Shown here piece after piece: positions 1-12,183 of a stretch of DNA of 64,000 bases; the first letter of the stretch is position 1, and the number at the start of each line of letters is the position of its first letter. Source of the stretch: Theocolax elegans. Lineage: Eukaryota > Arthropoda > Insecta > Hymenoptera > Cerocephalidae. The notes beneath the pieces were generated by a model. The model made no database searches. It saw only the letters and a list, made by a program, of their open reading frames with translations, and had not been told where the DNA came from. A program made the translations under genes and the position numbers. The stretch spans positions 39,913,313-39,977,312 of the forward strand of contig CM047426.1 in the NCBI GenBank assembly GCA_026168455.1. The letters run 5' to 3'.

Positions 1-986
1 AGGGAGAAATAAGCGGTGAATTTAGAACATTTGTTAGTTATTAAATAATAAATAGAATAAGGAGTATTGTTGGTTAATGAGAGAGAAGGTTAATTAAAGG
101 GTGCAAATGATTAATTATTAAGTAGTTATAATTTTGTCAAATTATTTGTCATTTTTATCTATAGTGAGGTAAATATGAGTAGCTTGATTGCACCTGTGAC
201 GGATGCGGAAGGGTTGAAAATTATAATATTACCGGATCCCTCACAGGTAATGAGAGAGAGAGGAGAACAGATAGGGATGTTATGAGATTGAGGGAGATAC
301 AAAATCGAGGAAGAAGTCTGGCGTGGTTCTGAAAACGGATCCTCGCCATTCCGATTCTATCGATCCCAGACACAGTATTGTATTCTAAATCTATCGTTCT
401 TAGATCATAGAAGTTTTGCATTGTTATTTTCTACGAGTCACAGGTTTCCAGTAGTAATATATAGGAAGTTTGGGTTGATATTTAAGGAGAAATTGATGAG
501 GAGCACGGAGACAAACACATTGATCCATTTATTATCCGATTAATTCAGGAAGGAACTATACAAATACCTATATAGATATAAAATATCATTTTCCTCAACC
601 CATTGATCCTTATTTATACTGATTTTATCACATCTTGTTGGTGAGTTATTTTTAATTATTAATATAATAAGTAATATTGTCAATGGATACGATAGGGAGT
701 GAGTTACTGCACGTTTTATTAACCGGTTAAATTATTTATTCAGTGGAGTTTAAAAACAACGTTCTTCTCTATCTCGTGGTTAGTGATGACACGGGATCTC
801 TCCTTATTGTTAACCATTGTTCTTATTTTGGGAGTGAATATTCGTTATCGCGAGTGTATAGATATCCGGATCTATATTTTAATTCAACGAGACTTCCTCT
901 GGCTGGGTCCACCGGGTTATAAGGACGAATAAATCATTATTACCTTTCGATGATGGCTGGGTCCGGAAGGAATTTTATTTAATAAG
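1..986. other. A+T-rich non-coding stretch
   Basis: No convincing exon, RNA gene or element boundary was seen. Two short copies of a GGCTGGGTCC motif occur near 901 and 955. Open frames are short and without recognisable motifs. Confidence 0.5.
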
Positions 987-1378
987 TACCGTCACATACC
1001 CAATTGTTGATCATGAACCAATTTCTGATCAGTGTATTATTTCAATAAAATAATAAGATTTACATAAATCTAGACGTTGCTACGCACAATTTGAAGGTTA
1101 AACAACCAATAATTGTTTAGTAGACTTAAATAGAAAGTGGTATATGTACCGAAAATTTACTGATCAGAAATTGGTACTTCCCGCTTTTTTTTCTTAGGTT
1201 GTTGCTTACTTTAAAAATAGCACCTATTTTATTTTTCTGAGATGGCTAAAAGGAAGTTTAATACTTATACTTTCTGTATCCGTCTAAATATATACAATTA
1301 TTAGCTTTTTTAACATAAAATTATTCTATGAACGTACAGATTTACCTTAATTGATCAACAATTGGGTATGTGACGGTA
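987..1378. mobile_element. TA-flanked MITE with 27-bp perfect terminal inverted repeats
   Basis: Bases 987-1013 and 1352-1378 are exact reverse complements (outermost motif TACCGTCACATACCC). A second inverted pair lies inside, 1015-1033 against about 1159-1177, so the element is largely self-complementary. The outermost TA on both sides could be the target duplication of a Tc1/mariner-type element, with the inverted repeat then starting CCGTCACA. No transposase is present. The superfamily is inferred only from the TA flank. Confidence 0.7.
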
Positions 1379-1899
1379 TTTTTTATTATTATAATTCTAA
1401 ACCAGCATCACATTTATTATATTTGATATAAATTTACAAAATAAAATATTTTTATAGAATGCGCGTATTGTGTGTTAAAACTTCAGTACAAAGTTACATT
1501 TTCTACTTTGCCAGTGTCAAAATCGCAATTTATACTTTACCTAAAGTACAAAATCCACTATTTGCTTTATTGAAAAGTATACATTTTCGGACATTAAATT
1601 CAGAGATATTAATAGTGGATTTTATACTTTTAAAAAGTTTATATTGCTATTATTATTTTTTTGAAAAGTATAAATTTTCGGATGTTAATTTCACTATAAT
1701 AAATAAATAACATATAATATCAAATAGTAGTAGTAAATACGCGTATACTACATATTTTATGATAGCTTATTGTTACGATGTCTATTGTTTGGCTCGCACG
1801 AGTACAATTACGCGTCGTTATTAATTCAAGTCGCGCACACCAAGGTCCACATGGCCGGCCCTCTATCGATTAAAAAAAGAGCCCGCGCAATTGAAGCGG
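1379..1899. other. A+T-rich non-coding stretch
   Basis: A low-complexity region. An 83-codon open frame at 1459-1710 has a biased F/Y/K/I composition and no recognisable motif. From about 1790 the sequence is more G+C-rich and may be the distorted 3' end of the adjacent LINE. Confidence 0.4.
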
Positions 1900-1911
1900 A
1901 AGCGATCACTG

Positions 1912-3341
1912 TCATCTGTCGGCATCAGCCCTCTCTATCGCCAAGAGATCGATGGGAGGAATTCTCGCGATCACCGAGAGGGCTATATCTGACAAGATTC
2001 TATAAGCATGTGGCACCCTTAATGCGGCTATTCTGCATGCTCGCCGACAGGATGCACCGTAGCTTATATTACTTCTGAGGGCATCTGCCCAAATCGGAGC
2101 TCCATATAAAATTAAGGAGTTTACTTCTGCGGCTTTCGAACCTGCAATCAGTAGGTGTTCCTTGAATGTTAGCCGCGCATTCAAGATGAGTCCTAGGCAT
2201 TTCACCATGTCCGCCGATATTATAGACTTACCATTTACAGTAAAGGTTGCGTACCTCCTTTGTTTCGTTCGGGAGATAAATACCGCCTCGGTCTTTTCTG
2301 CCGCCAGACACAGCCCATGGGTGCTCAACCATACAGCCATTACTGCGATAGAGACATCTCCAAGATATTCTACCTCATCGATGCTCCTTGTGACGACGAC
2401 CAAAGCCACATCGTCCGCAGAAGCCACCATCGACACTCCCTCTGGAAGCTGCTACCTAAGCAGTCCGTCATAAACGAAAGAAGAGGTCCCAAGACTGAAC
2501 CCTGTGGCACGCCTCCGGTGATGTTATAAGAGTGCGCGCCATCCTCTGTGTCATAGAGGTGGATACGTTCTGTGAGGTAGCTCGAGATGACTGCGTCGGT
2601 AGAGCGGTATCTTCAATTGTTCCAAGGACAACATAATCTTGTTCCATCGAGCCGAGTTGTAGGCATTGCGGATATTGAAGGCGATGATAGCTTACATGCG
2701 CCTAGAATTCTTAGTTCCACAGATGGCATTGGTGGCCAGCTCAACAACTCGACTTATAGCGTCAATAGTTGATCGCCCCTTCCGAAAACCGAACTGATTT
2801 TCAGACAGATCGCTATCTCCAACAAACAGAGTGGATGGAACGAGGAAGGGTTGTCCGGTGGTTGACTCCCCTTTGGGAAAAGCACCAACTTCTGTTCCTT
2901 CCATCGTGCTGGGAAGCATCCTAATTGAAAGCAAACACAGAATGTATTGGTAAAAATGTGTGGTACATTCAGCGCAGCGGTCCTGAGGATCAGACCAGGT
3001 ATTCCATCCGGCCCTGGAGCTTTACGGATGGATATTCTCCTTGCAGGCAATTTCAGCTCGGTTATGCTAATGTCTGGCGGCGCGACTGCACTGTCGGTCC
3101 CCATTAGGCCTGTCTCGACTGCCCGTTCCTGATGTTGTAGGAATAGGTGGCGCACCGCTCTGTTAAGAAAATGTGGATACGATGGCGTTGAGGCGCCCCT
3201 GGGTTTGATCTTATTCATCACCATTTTGTACGGCTTCCCCCGGGGATCGCGGTCCACTTCCTCGCAAAACTCGCGCCAGCAATTACGTTTAGCTGCTTTA
3301 ATTGCAGCTTTCAGCTCTTTCCGCTTTTCCTCGTAGGCCAC
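1912..3341 (-). pseudogene. LINE ORF2 reverse transcriptase domain, multiply frameshifted
   Basis: The first frame has the RT entry motif RKAPGPDGIP and WKEQKLVLFPKGSQPP. The next has LSENQFGFRKGRSTIDA, and the last has the catalytic region SADDVALVVV followed by AEKTEAVFISRTK and LYGAPIWADAL. In the related copy near 56.0 kb the palm motif reads FADD, so the Phe-to-Ser change here is a further sign of decay. The frame ends at IERADADR, well short of the related copy's C-terminus. Confidence 0.8.
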
Positions 3342-3386
3342 AGTTAGTTATTGGTACCGCGGCTTGTTCCGAGCTCTCTGGTGCAG

Positions 3387-4310
3387 TCACCGAGTCCGCA
3401 GATACTCACGGCGTATTTTTGCGATTTTCTCATTCCAGCAGTAAACATGTGGATGTCCACGGGGGATGGATTTCTTGGCCATAGAGACATCGCAAGCCGC
3501 TGTTATGGCACGTGTGAGTTCCTCGGCTCGTTCTTCCGGTGGTCCTTTGACAGCAACTTCTGCTATGGAGCAGATGAACATTTGCTGGTCGAAGGTAGAC
3601 GGTACCCATTTCTTATATTGGAAGCTTTTGTTCCGACCTGCTGTCCTGTTAGTCGTCGTTTGGAGCGGGTACACGAGTGCTTGATGGTCGCTTCCCGTGT
3701 AACAATCACTAACTTTCCAGGTAAACCATCCCTTCATGAATCTAGGATCGATGAAGGCTAAATTTATTATAGACGACCCCTCCGCCTTGGTAAAAGTGGG
3801 AGTCGTTCCGGTGTTAGCAATCTCCAACTCCAATATTGTAAAGGCGTCGAGGAGTGTACGACCACGAATGTTGGTTTTCATAATGCCCCACTCTGTCGCC
3901 TATGCATTAAAATCCCCTCTGATGACTATTGGCGATCGAGAGGACCTCGCACTGGTGACGATAACATCAAGGGATCCTAGAAAGTCGTCGATGTTGTCAC
4001 TGGGTGGGAGGTAGCAACTGTATATTCGCATACCCGCCACCTCCATCCAGTTCAAATTTGGGAGAGGAGCAGCCATTTTTCCGGATACATGCAGGTTTCC
4101 ACATACCCTGGCCGCTCTGCCAGTGGCATCACTTACACAGTTCGATTCTGTGGAATCCCTGTACTTCTCACTGACGATAACAATATCAGCCTGCTCTTCT
4201 CTAACCAATTGTGGCAGCGGATCCTGGGCCACATGTCCTGGGACAATGACATTTTTGACAGATGCTTCAATCCTAGGCGTAACTATGTTTTTATTCGCTG
4301 CGCAATCCAC
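3387..4310 (-). pseudogene. LINE ORF2 endonuclease domain, frameshifted
   Basis: This is an apurinic/apyrimidinic-type endonuclease, the enzyme that nicks target DNA for reverse transcription. Motifs in order are DIVIVSEKY, YSCYLPPSDN and the catalytic GDFNA at the end of the first frame (near 3900). The second frame contains DAFTILELE, FTKAEGSSIINLAFI and the terminal SDHQALVY, which resembles the conserved SDH box. The two frames meet near 3890 and need a frame change. The active-site residues that can be read are present, but the broken frame makes the domain non-functional. Confidence 0.8.
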
Positions 4311-4325
4311 TGCTTGGCGGCCCTC

Positions 4326-5535
4326 TTAGTCGCACCGGAAACACTGCGATGATCGGTCGACTGCGCTTTTGCAATCCTTTGCGAAATGACTGTCCTCGTG
4401 GCATCGGTAGCAGCGCGAGACCGCCTCTCGGAGCCGAACCTTGCAGTTGATCCGACCTATCCGAAGCTTTCCATTCTGTAGTAGCTTTTTTGCTGCAGAC
4501 GCGGGAAGAAGGGCAGTGGTCATCTGAGTGCCTCCATATGACCTTCTAAGCTTTATATTCCCAGAAGATACCATGTTTGGCCCGACCACCGCAGATATTG
4601 CCTCTGCCACTTCTTCCGCCGTCGTTGCCTCGTCCATGTCCTTTATAGTAATGGACTCTTTGTGGGTCAGTACCTGGACCTCTGCCAACTCACGTAGTGT
4701 GGACGAGACCGCTTCTTCGAAGTCTGGAGTTCCTACGCCAGGTCTTCCAAGCTCACTGAGCAGATCTTCTCCTCTGGTACGCCGGATACGAGAAACTCTT
4801 TTTCCCAGCTGCTTGAGGTTTGGAGCGCCCCGTATTTGCCAAAGGATGTCGGCGTAAGCTCGCTCTCCTGACACTTTGATCTTAATGGCGTCGGGACGAG
4901 CTGGTTTCACGACCGCTTTACGTTTTTTGGACACCTTAGGCGGCATCCTTGGCCTGCTTCAGCTGCGTGCTATTTTTGTTAGTGGGCTGCTTCGACCCCT
5001 TCTTCCTTTTCTCCGGAGGATGCTGGGGGGGGGGTGAGGGTCTTTCCCTCTCTACCAGCCTCCTTTGACGCTCTTCAGCGCGGAATAGGGGCGACGTTTG
5101 GCACATTCCATCCTTATACGCATCTGCCATTATAATTTTCGGCACTGTCGAGCACAGAGTACTGCTCACCCGCACGTATTCATTACGAGCCGCGCTTGTT
5201 GCTCTATCCGTACTCTTTAATTCTTTGTGGATGTTGTTATTATTAGGAACAAACTTCACCAAGGTGTCTATATTCTCACGCAGACGGAGGAAAGCTCTGT
5301 TAGCGTCACTCGACGTCCCAGTCGAGAGCAGGTCACACGTAGCATTTGATGCTACAGAGGCTGAGTGAACAACCTCCGCAGCACTTAGCGTTTTAACGAT
5401 GTGAGTTTGGTCCTCCCCAAAATCCGTGGGACCAGCACTGGCCATCGGGGCTTTCACCCGATCGGAATCTGTGGCGGGATTTGACAAGACTGCCGTGCTC
5501 GCTTGGAGTAGTGTTGTTTTAATCTCACTATCCAT
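4326..5535 (-). pseudogene. LINE ORF1 (gag-like, CCHC knuckles), frameshifted
   Basis: Two overlapping frames (5535-4936 and 4946-4326) form one gag-like protein broken by a frameshift near 4940. The N-terminal half is low-complexity and polar. The C-terminal half carries CCHC zinc knuckles: CYRCHEDSHFAKDC, then CFRCD, beyond which a stop interrupts the second knuckle near 4326. Such proteins bind element RNA and form ribonucleoprotein particles with ORF2. The double knuckle close to the end is usual for R1-group ORF1. The start ATG at 5535 opens the longest frame; further upstream sequence could be 5'UTR. Confidence 0.75.
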
Positions 5536-5861
5536 AATGTATCCATAGTGTACGCCTCGAGACAGTTATATACTTGTAGGGAACGGTGCCACGTGTTAAC
5601 CGTGATCGTCCCAGGGCGAGTGAATCGCGGCAACTCCTTTAGTTGCTCGACAGCGAAGCGTCGGGATCCTCGAGACGTCGGATCGCGCTCGGTGCATTTT
5701 GTGCTTCCCAGGCCCAGCTGATTTTTCTGTACCATTGAGAAGCTGCGGCGTGATCTGCGTGCGATAGAGGACAGCGTTTTCCTTGGCGACGACGATCGAG
5801 TATGCTGCGAATCTAGTTCATTTTATTGTTTGATAAATAATTCATTTTTTTATGTGTATAT

Positions 5862-6029
5862 AATATCGGTCTCTCCGAACTAAATACTTTACTTTCGAAT
5901 AAAGCAGGCCTATTGTACTCTTTGTCCACTGTGGTTGGTGGAACTACCCAGAGCACGGCCTTTTAAAACAATTAAAGGCGTTTCGTCCTCGATCTCCAGC
6001 TTGGACTCCTCAGCAAGAATCTGTAGGCT
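5862..6029 (+). repeat. Partial copy of the three-hairpin foldback repeat
   Basis: The sequence shares a long colinear stretch with 27880-28030 and 28260-28410, including TCGGTCTCTCCGAAC, TTTGTCCACTGTGGTTGGTG and CCAGAGCACGGCCTTTTAAA. It stops inside the first hairpin region (CTCCAGCTTGGACTCCTCAG). No right-hand inverted arm follows. It lies just upstream of the solo LTR at 6075. Confidence 0.8.
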
Positions 6030-6074
6030 TAGGGATAGGTTTTTTGAAAATTGAATCTAATATTTTGTTTATAT

Positions 6075-6961
6075 TGTGACGTGGTATTCGCGCACCCCGG
6101 TGAAATTAATTATTTTGAATTAAAAATGACGAGGAACACGAGTTCTCTGGGACGCACGGTGTGGCGGATTTAATTTAAGCTAAGAGAATGTCGGCAGGAG
6201 CGGGGAGAACAATAATTACACAATGAGTTAAAATAACAATAATACAGACATTTATTTATTTTTAACAAAATAACATGGCCATCCAGGCCTCGTGCCGCGA
6301 CAATTTAAATATCGGCAGGCGGAAGTCCCGGGAAACCTGTCGGATCGAGATTCTCGCCTGCGACCGGTTTTAACTCCCAGGAACCGCTGTTCGAGTACCG
6401 GCGTACCCGGACACACTCCCGATGTACACACACACAAGGGGGGGTCACGATAGTAAAGTAAAGTACTTACCGGTGACGCTCCTCGGGGATGGCCCAGCTG
6501 ATCCTCGGCGACTGGTCAACCTCCTAGACAAAGGGACGACCGATGGTTGAGGTGGTGAAGGCGGCTCTTGACGCGCGAGTGAGTCGCGTTCCGCGGTGTC
6601 ACACGCGCACGAGCCCGTCCTTTGACACACACACACACACACACAGAAGTTAACGGGCGAGCAGAGTTGGGTGGGGTGCACTCTCGGCACTCACGAGCAG
6701 TACAAGTCGAACACAAAATACAATAATCCGTTCCGATCGACGGATTATCAGACACTAATTAGGTGATCGCCTAATTTCCCGAAAAAGGGATGAGAGTGGG
6801 GAAACACACACACTCTCTCGCACTCTCATCCCTACGTAATGTCGCGTATAAACAGTGCCGTCAGTTGGCCTGGACATAACGAAGGTTCCGACGACTTACA
6901 ATTATTCTGATTTTAAATAGTTCATTCGGCGTGAATAGATTGTGGGACGATTTCCGTCACA
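6075..6961. mobile_element. Solo LTR, 887 bp, with ATAT target duplication
   Basis: The block begins TGTGACGTGG and ends TTTCCGTCACA, so it has TG...CA ends with a short imperfect inverted terminus. ATAT flanks it on both sides (6071-6074 and 6962-6965). It is more G+C-rich than its surroundings and carries a CA repeat (about 6625-6644) and a hairpin at about 6787-6832 (GGGATGAGAGTG / CACTCTCATCCC). It interrupts or abuts the copia pol remnant on its right. Four-base ATAT duplications are known for some insect gypsy-group elements, so gypsy origin is an inference. Confidence 0.7.
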
Positions 6962-8900
6962 ATATATTAATTTTGACTTGTACCATGCTTTGCTTTGCTT
7001 TATCACGTTCAATTGTGATGTTTAGAAATTCTTTTGCTTTACCGAGATCTGGCATTTCAAATTCGTTTTGCAATTTAAGTTTAATTTCATTAATTTTGTA
7101 TTTATCGTTATCTACCAACAAAATGTCGACATATAAGAGTAGAATTATAAGTCGTGCTTCTGATCTATATGAACCATAAAGAAATCGTTCTAACTTACAA
7201 ACAATATTCTTTTTGTTACTTTGAAGTATTTCGGATATTTCCATGTATACATTTTCGTTAATATCACCGATCAAGAAAGCTGTTTTGACATCTAATTGAT
7301 GTGCTTCTAAGTTAGATTTATTATGGTAAATACTGCTCTTAAAAAAGGTAAACGTAAAACTAATGTATAAGTTTCCCTTTATTCGTATACGGTCTTGTTT
7401 TAAAAACCTCGTATTATTAAAGGTGTTTGGTATCGAATATCTCCATCCTTTTCAGATTTTTTCTTTAATACCCATTTTGCATCAATGAATTTGACTGTTC
7501 TTCCATCTTTCTCAGTTCCTGATCGTTCTACAATTTTCCATACATTACTCTTTCTCATTGCTTCTAATTCTTCGTTTATTGCCTGTTGCTAGTATATTGG
7601 TTTATTTGATTTCATAGCTTCGTCATGATTTGCAGGATTATTATTTATACGTGCAAGAAGTGAATGATATACTTCGTCGTTCATTTTTTTTGTCAATATC
7701 TTGCAGCAATTTATCTTCCTTAAATTGAGATGTCGTTAAATGTATTTTATTTTGGTAAGAACGAGCCAATATCATTGAGACTATTATCAGTAATGTTAGT
7801 GTATTCAACATCGTTGTTTTGATTTAACTGGTTATCATCATTCTTTCCATTTCCTTCTTCAATTTTTCATTTCTTTGATCGTCCTCGTTTACGTTTTACT
7901 TCTCTCTCCGTTTTAGAAATCTCTTCGTTAATATTTATCTTATTTTTAAAATTTAACTACCACTCCTCTTGATTTATTTCTTCATAATTAATCGACCCGT
8001 CTTTAATACCCATTTTTCTGTATTTATCTCTATACAAAATCTACTTGTTTAATCGAGCATTTCTGCTCTCGTAATATTTTCCTTCTTCAGGCTTCAGAAA
8101 TTGGTATCCAGAAAGAGTATAGCCTATTATTATAACTGTTCTACCTTCAGGTCCAAATTTCGGTCCTACTTTTCGTTGAATTTTGATGTATGCTATACAT
8201 CCAAATTGTTTGATATGCTCTATATTAATTTGATAACTGGATATAAATTACTTGATTGGAGAAATCATATTATTCGACTTATGCAGCGTTCGATTATACG
8301 CGTATACTGCAGTTATAGAGCTAAATCTCACTTGTTTATTGGTAAGCCAGAGTCATATATATAAGTTCTCACCTTCATTTAATTCGTTTGATTGAATTTT
8401 TCAGCTACACCGTTATGTTCAGGTGTATCTGGACAGGCAAACTGCTGTGCTGCTCCAAATTTAGTTAAAATATCGATTGTGTAACCGCCTGTGTACTCAG
8501 TCCCTTGATTCGTTCACAAATAGCAGAATTTCACATATCTTCGCAACAGATTTCTCATCATGGCGTAAACTATTGCTAATCTCGACGCATCATCTGTAAA
8601 TACAGATATGAATTTATATCCATTTAAGTGAGTTGGGGGATAAATAGGTCCCATTGTATCAGTATATACAATCTGTAATGGTTCTGTTGCTCGTTGACGT
8701 GTCGTTTAAAACGTCAGTTTATTTAGTTTTAAAATCATCCAAATTTCAAAATTGATTATCGTATTGTCAAATTTTACTTCTTTTAAATCTTCCAAATTTA
8801 GATATTCGTCATCGTATATCGTTTTGACTTGTTTTGTCAAATGTCTTAAAAATTAGTTTAGAATTGGGTAAGTACTCAATGGCACCTGAATAGGCTAGAA
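6962..8900 (-). pseudogene. Ty1/copia pol remnant (integrase and reverse transcriptase)
   Basis: Read on the minus strand, the integrase core comes first (8640 to 8380: GYKFISVFTDDASR, then [17 protein letters not shown] and [16 protein letters not shown]). RT follows (7570 to 7390: VWKIVERSGTEKDGR and IDAKWVLKKKSEKDGDI; 7320 to 7260: LDVKTAFLIGDI; 7200 to 6962: LLLYVDILLV and DLGKAKEFLNI). This integrase-before-RT order is diagnostic of copia. Stops and shifts break every domain. The RT box YVDD has become YVDI, and the residue before the integrase GTEY reads as Q or N rather than the usual D-x. No flanking LTR pair of its own was found. Confidence 0.85.
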
Positions 8901-8937
8901 ATCTATATTATATTAAAATTCATCCGTTCTCCGGTGT

Positions 8938-8985
8938 CCGGCGTTGGTGTCCGGTGTCCCACGGCGGTGTCCGATCTCCTGTTGT
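8938..8985 (+). repeat. Short GGTGTCCG tandem motif
   Basis: The octamer GGTGTCCG and close variants occur about four times in under 50 bp, in an otherwise A+T-rich context next to the minisatellite. Confidence 0.6.
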
Positions 8986-8999
8986 AAGAATTAAGAGTA

Positions 9000-9760
9000 T
9001 GCGTGGAGTGGAAGGGTTAACGCTGATATTTCGGGATAACTCCACCAATTACGGGATTTAATGAATATTTCGCGAATTTTTTAGTTATTTTGGATAAAAA
9101 CCACCAATTTCGCGATTTTCTGGACATATCGGGGTTTCTGTTGTATCTCGGGTTAAATTCACTAACTGAGGGATTTCCTGGATGTTTCGGGATTATCTGA
9201 GGTATTCCTGAATATCTCCACCAATTTCGGGATTTCCTGTATGTTTCGGGATTTTCTGACGTATTTTGAAATAAACTCACTAACTTAGGGATTTCCAGGA
9301 TATTTCGGGAACTTTGAGGTATTCCGGGATATGTCCACCAATTTCGGGATTTCCTGGATGTTTAGGAATTTTCTGGGGTATTTCGGGATAAATTCACTAA
9401 CTGAGGGATATCCTGGACGTTCGGGAATTCTTGAGGTATGTCTGGATATTTCTACCAATTTCGTGATTTCTTGGATGTTGCGGGATTTTCTGAGGTATTC
9501 CGGGATATCTCCACCAATTTCGGGATTTCCTGGACATATCGGGGTTTTCTGTTGTATTTCGGGTTAAATTCATTAACTGAGGGATTTCCTGGACATTTCG
9601 GAAATTTTGAGGTATTTCGGGATATCTCCACCAATTTCGGTATTTCCGGGATGTTTCGAGATTTTCCGGGGTATTTCGGGATAACTCCACTATAATTACG
9701 GGATTTACCTGGATATTCGGGAATTGCTGAGGTATTCCGGGATAACCCGGAAATATTAAA
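9000..9760 (+). repeat. Minisatellite, 58-59-bp monomer with 117-bp dimer
   Basis: The motif CCAATTTCGGGATTTCCTGG recurs at about 9221, 9338, 9456, 9514 and 9631, with spacings of 117, 118, 58 and 117. Two monomer types alternate, one with ACCAATTTCGGGATTTCC and one with TTCACTAACTGAGGGATTTCC. The open frames on both strands here are by-products of the repeat. The array decays at both edges. Confidence 0.9.
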
Positions 9761-12183
9761 TTAAATTTAATATTATATTAAAATATTAAAAAAGTGTTTA
9801 AGCACTTTTGCCAGTACTCCAATTTTTGTACATTTTTGTACCAATTGAGTGGTTATATTAGGAACATACCTATAAGTAATAATAAATAATTATTACTACA
9901 TACATAAATAATGTTAAAATAAAGTGTTCACAGTAATACTAATACATAGACTGAAACAGTACTGTCAGTCTAATAATTTTTAATATCTTAAATAATATAT
10001 TTTAATGTAATATGTATTTTATTTGATGATTCGTCCTGTTTTTATCACATTTAAATATACGTTTTTACACATTTTTCGTCACACTCTATTACAAAGGTGT
10101 AAAATTGGTGAGAAAGGTGGATAAAAAAATTAAAATTTTATTTTTGATTTATTATCTATATATATATATGGGAGATTCCATGTGAAGTGATCCAGTTAAA
10201 AAATAGAATTTTGTTTTAATGTATGGAATCAGTAAAAAACTAATTGAATAGAGTTTAGCTAAATTTTATACTAATAAGGGTTAAAATTAGAACATTTTTT
10301 TAAATATTTTATAGGGGTTATCAGTATATGTGAATTAGAATATGACGACTATTCTTTTTTATTCTAAAACAACTAAGATGAGATTGTTGGTTACGGTGAA
10401 TAGTGATATGATACTCACTCTTCATTTATCCTCCATTTATTGCTAGATGGAGGAGGGTCAAGAGGGGGAGAGAGGAAATAGAATTAGAAAAATTCCAAAA
10501 ATAATTTAGGGGTTTCGGTACAGGTGAATAACAATATGACAAGCACTCTTTTTTATCCCCTATTGTAAAGATGAAGGAAGGTGGGAGGAAGGGTCAACAT
10601 TGAATATGACAACCAGTCTTAATTTTTCCTCATGTACTGATTGAGTGGTAGGGGGTAAGAGGGTGGTTTAGTTGAAAAATTCGAAAACTATTTTATAGGG
10701 GTTTTCGGTAAAAAAAAGTGGTCACAGTAATACGAACATTGACAAAAACAGTACTATTACTCTAATAAATTTTAATAATATATATAATATAATTTAATGT
10801 AATGCATATTTTATTTGACGATACGATTTATTTTTTTTTATTACATTTATATAGATTTTTTTTACAAACATTTTTTATCATATTATATTTTTAAGATGTA
10901 AAATGCATGAGGAAGGTGGTTAAAAAATTTTAAATATTATTTTTCTTTCATTTTTTTAATGTAATACCAAATGTAATATTAAAATAACTTTTATAATTAA
11001 TATTCAATTTTTTATTATTGTAATTGGAGATCATTTATATTTTTTGGTTGCAATTACTAAAATTTTTTTTTATAAAAGATTTTTGAAAATAAAACAAAAT
11101 TAATAAAATGTGAAAATAAATCTTTTAGCAAGAATTTTAATTTGAAAAATTTTTTTTAAATTTAAATATTATGTATAATTATTTGTTTGAAAGAATAATT
11201 GAATACATACGATGCATTAGCTGAGTTTAGTAATTTTGTATGAAATTTTAATTCTTCATCTCCTATCCGTGAAACATCATGAAAAAGTATGAAATATATG
11301 TAAAATGATCAAAGAATAATTTTATATTCTAATTTTTGTTGTTGAAAATATTATTCTGGTAGAAAAATAACACATTTGTTACCAGATTGATGTAGCTTCT
11401 TACAGGAATAGTGTGGAAATATTGTAAGTAATGATATATGTGTTTCTACGTATTAAAAATAAAAATTAAAATTCCTTACTCCTGTGTAAGTTTTATCATG
11501 TCGATTATTTTTAATTTTTTTTAATGTTTCAGTATTATGTAGAAATATGTTCAGTATCTGTAAACTCTTGTGTAATTGACTAAGATTAAATAAGTATATA
11601 CAATGTTGCAAATATAATACACTGTTATTTTTATTTTATTGACTAAAAAAAATTGTTCGTAACTGAATACTAGGTTAATTAATTACACATTATATTATAT
11701 TTTACATTTTTATTCAATTAAATTCTAAAATTATAAATGTAAAAAAAATATAAAAAATAAGTATATATTTAGTGTATTTTCGATCGAGGGAGCTTTAGCG
11801 ACCGAGGAATTGTTGCTAGTTTAATAAGTATTTTATCATCGTTTTGTTTGAAGTATGAAATCATGTTTTGTTCTGCTCGTTACGCAATCGTGCTAGTCGT
11901 TGGAGTCAGTAAGAGGCTATATGATAGACAAACTCATTGCATTCATAGCATCTCTTTTTACCAGTACCATTGTAAGGACAACTTTGAGCAATAAGATCTT
12001 ATTCATCACAATTAAAACATTTTAATCGTAAGAACACTCTTTGTTTCGTTGGTAGTCGTGCTTTGATTTCTATCAGCTTCGTTCTATATATATATATATA
12101 AGTTTTCAATAAATTATACGGTAAGCGTTAATTATACATTATTTAATGCATGCATTTGCGTTTATACTCATAAATTCAACCGC
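9761..12183. other. A+T-rich stretch with a diverged direct repeat
   Basis: No gene was seen. A diverged direct duplication of about 200 bp is visible: 9918-10120 resembles 10715-10920 (shared words TCACAGTAATAC, AACAGTACT, TTTTAATGTAAT). Between them are degenerate repeats with AATATGACNACNANTCTT. At about 10167-10193 there is a fragment of the ATTCCACGTGAAGTGATCC terminus found in other foldbacks of the window. The rest to 12183 is low-complexity A+T. Confidence 0.6.

Larger units (their letters stand above)
1900..5740 (-). mobile_element. Decayed R1-clade-like non-LTR retrotransposon
   Basis: On the minus strand the order is gag-like ORF1 (5535 to 4326), apurinic-type endonuclease (4310 to 3387) and reverse transcriptase (3341 to 1912). 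This is the standard two-ORF LINE layout. The coding region is broken into at least seven frames, so the copy is dead. Its RT is closely similar to the cleaner R1-type element at 54.7-56.6 kb. The 3' part after the RT thumb, including the C-terminal cysteine knuckle present in the other copy, is missing or scrambled. The 5' end is uncertain; G+C-rich sequence continues to about 5815. No poly(A) or target duplication was identified. Confidence 0.85.

Noticed and set aside
2162..2473. Plus-strand open frames at 1.8-4.9 kb and 55.4-56.7 kb
   Set aside because: They are antisense shadows of the minus-strand LINE ORFs.
9017..9695. Overlapping open frames on both strands (NFGISW / IPKLVEISRN repeats)
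   Set aside because: By-product of the 58-bp minisatellite.
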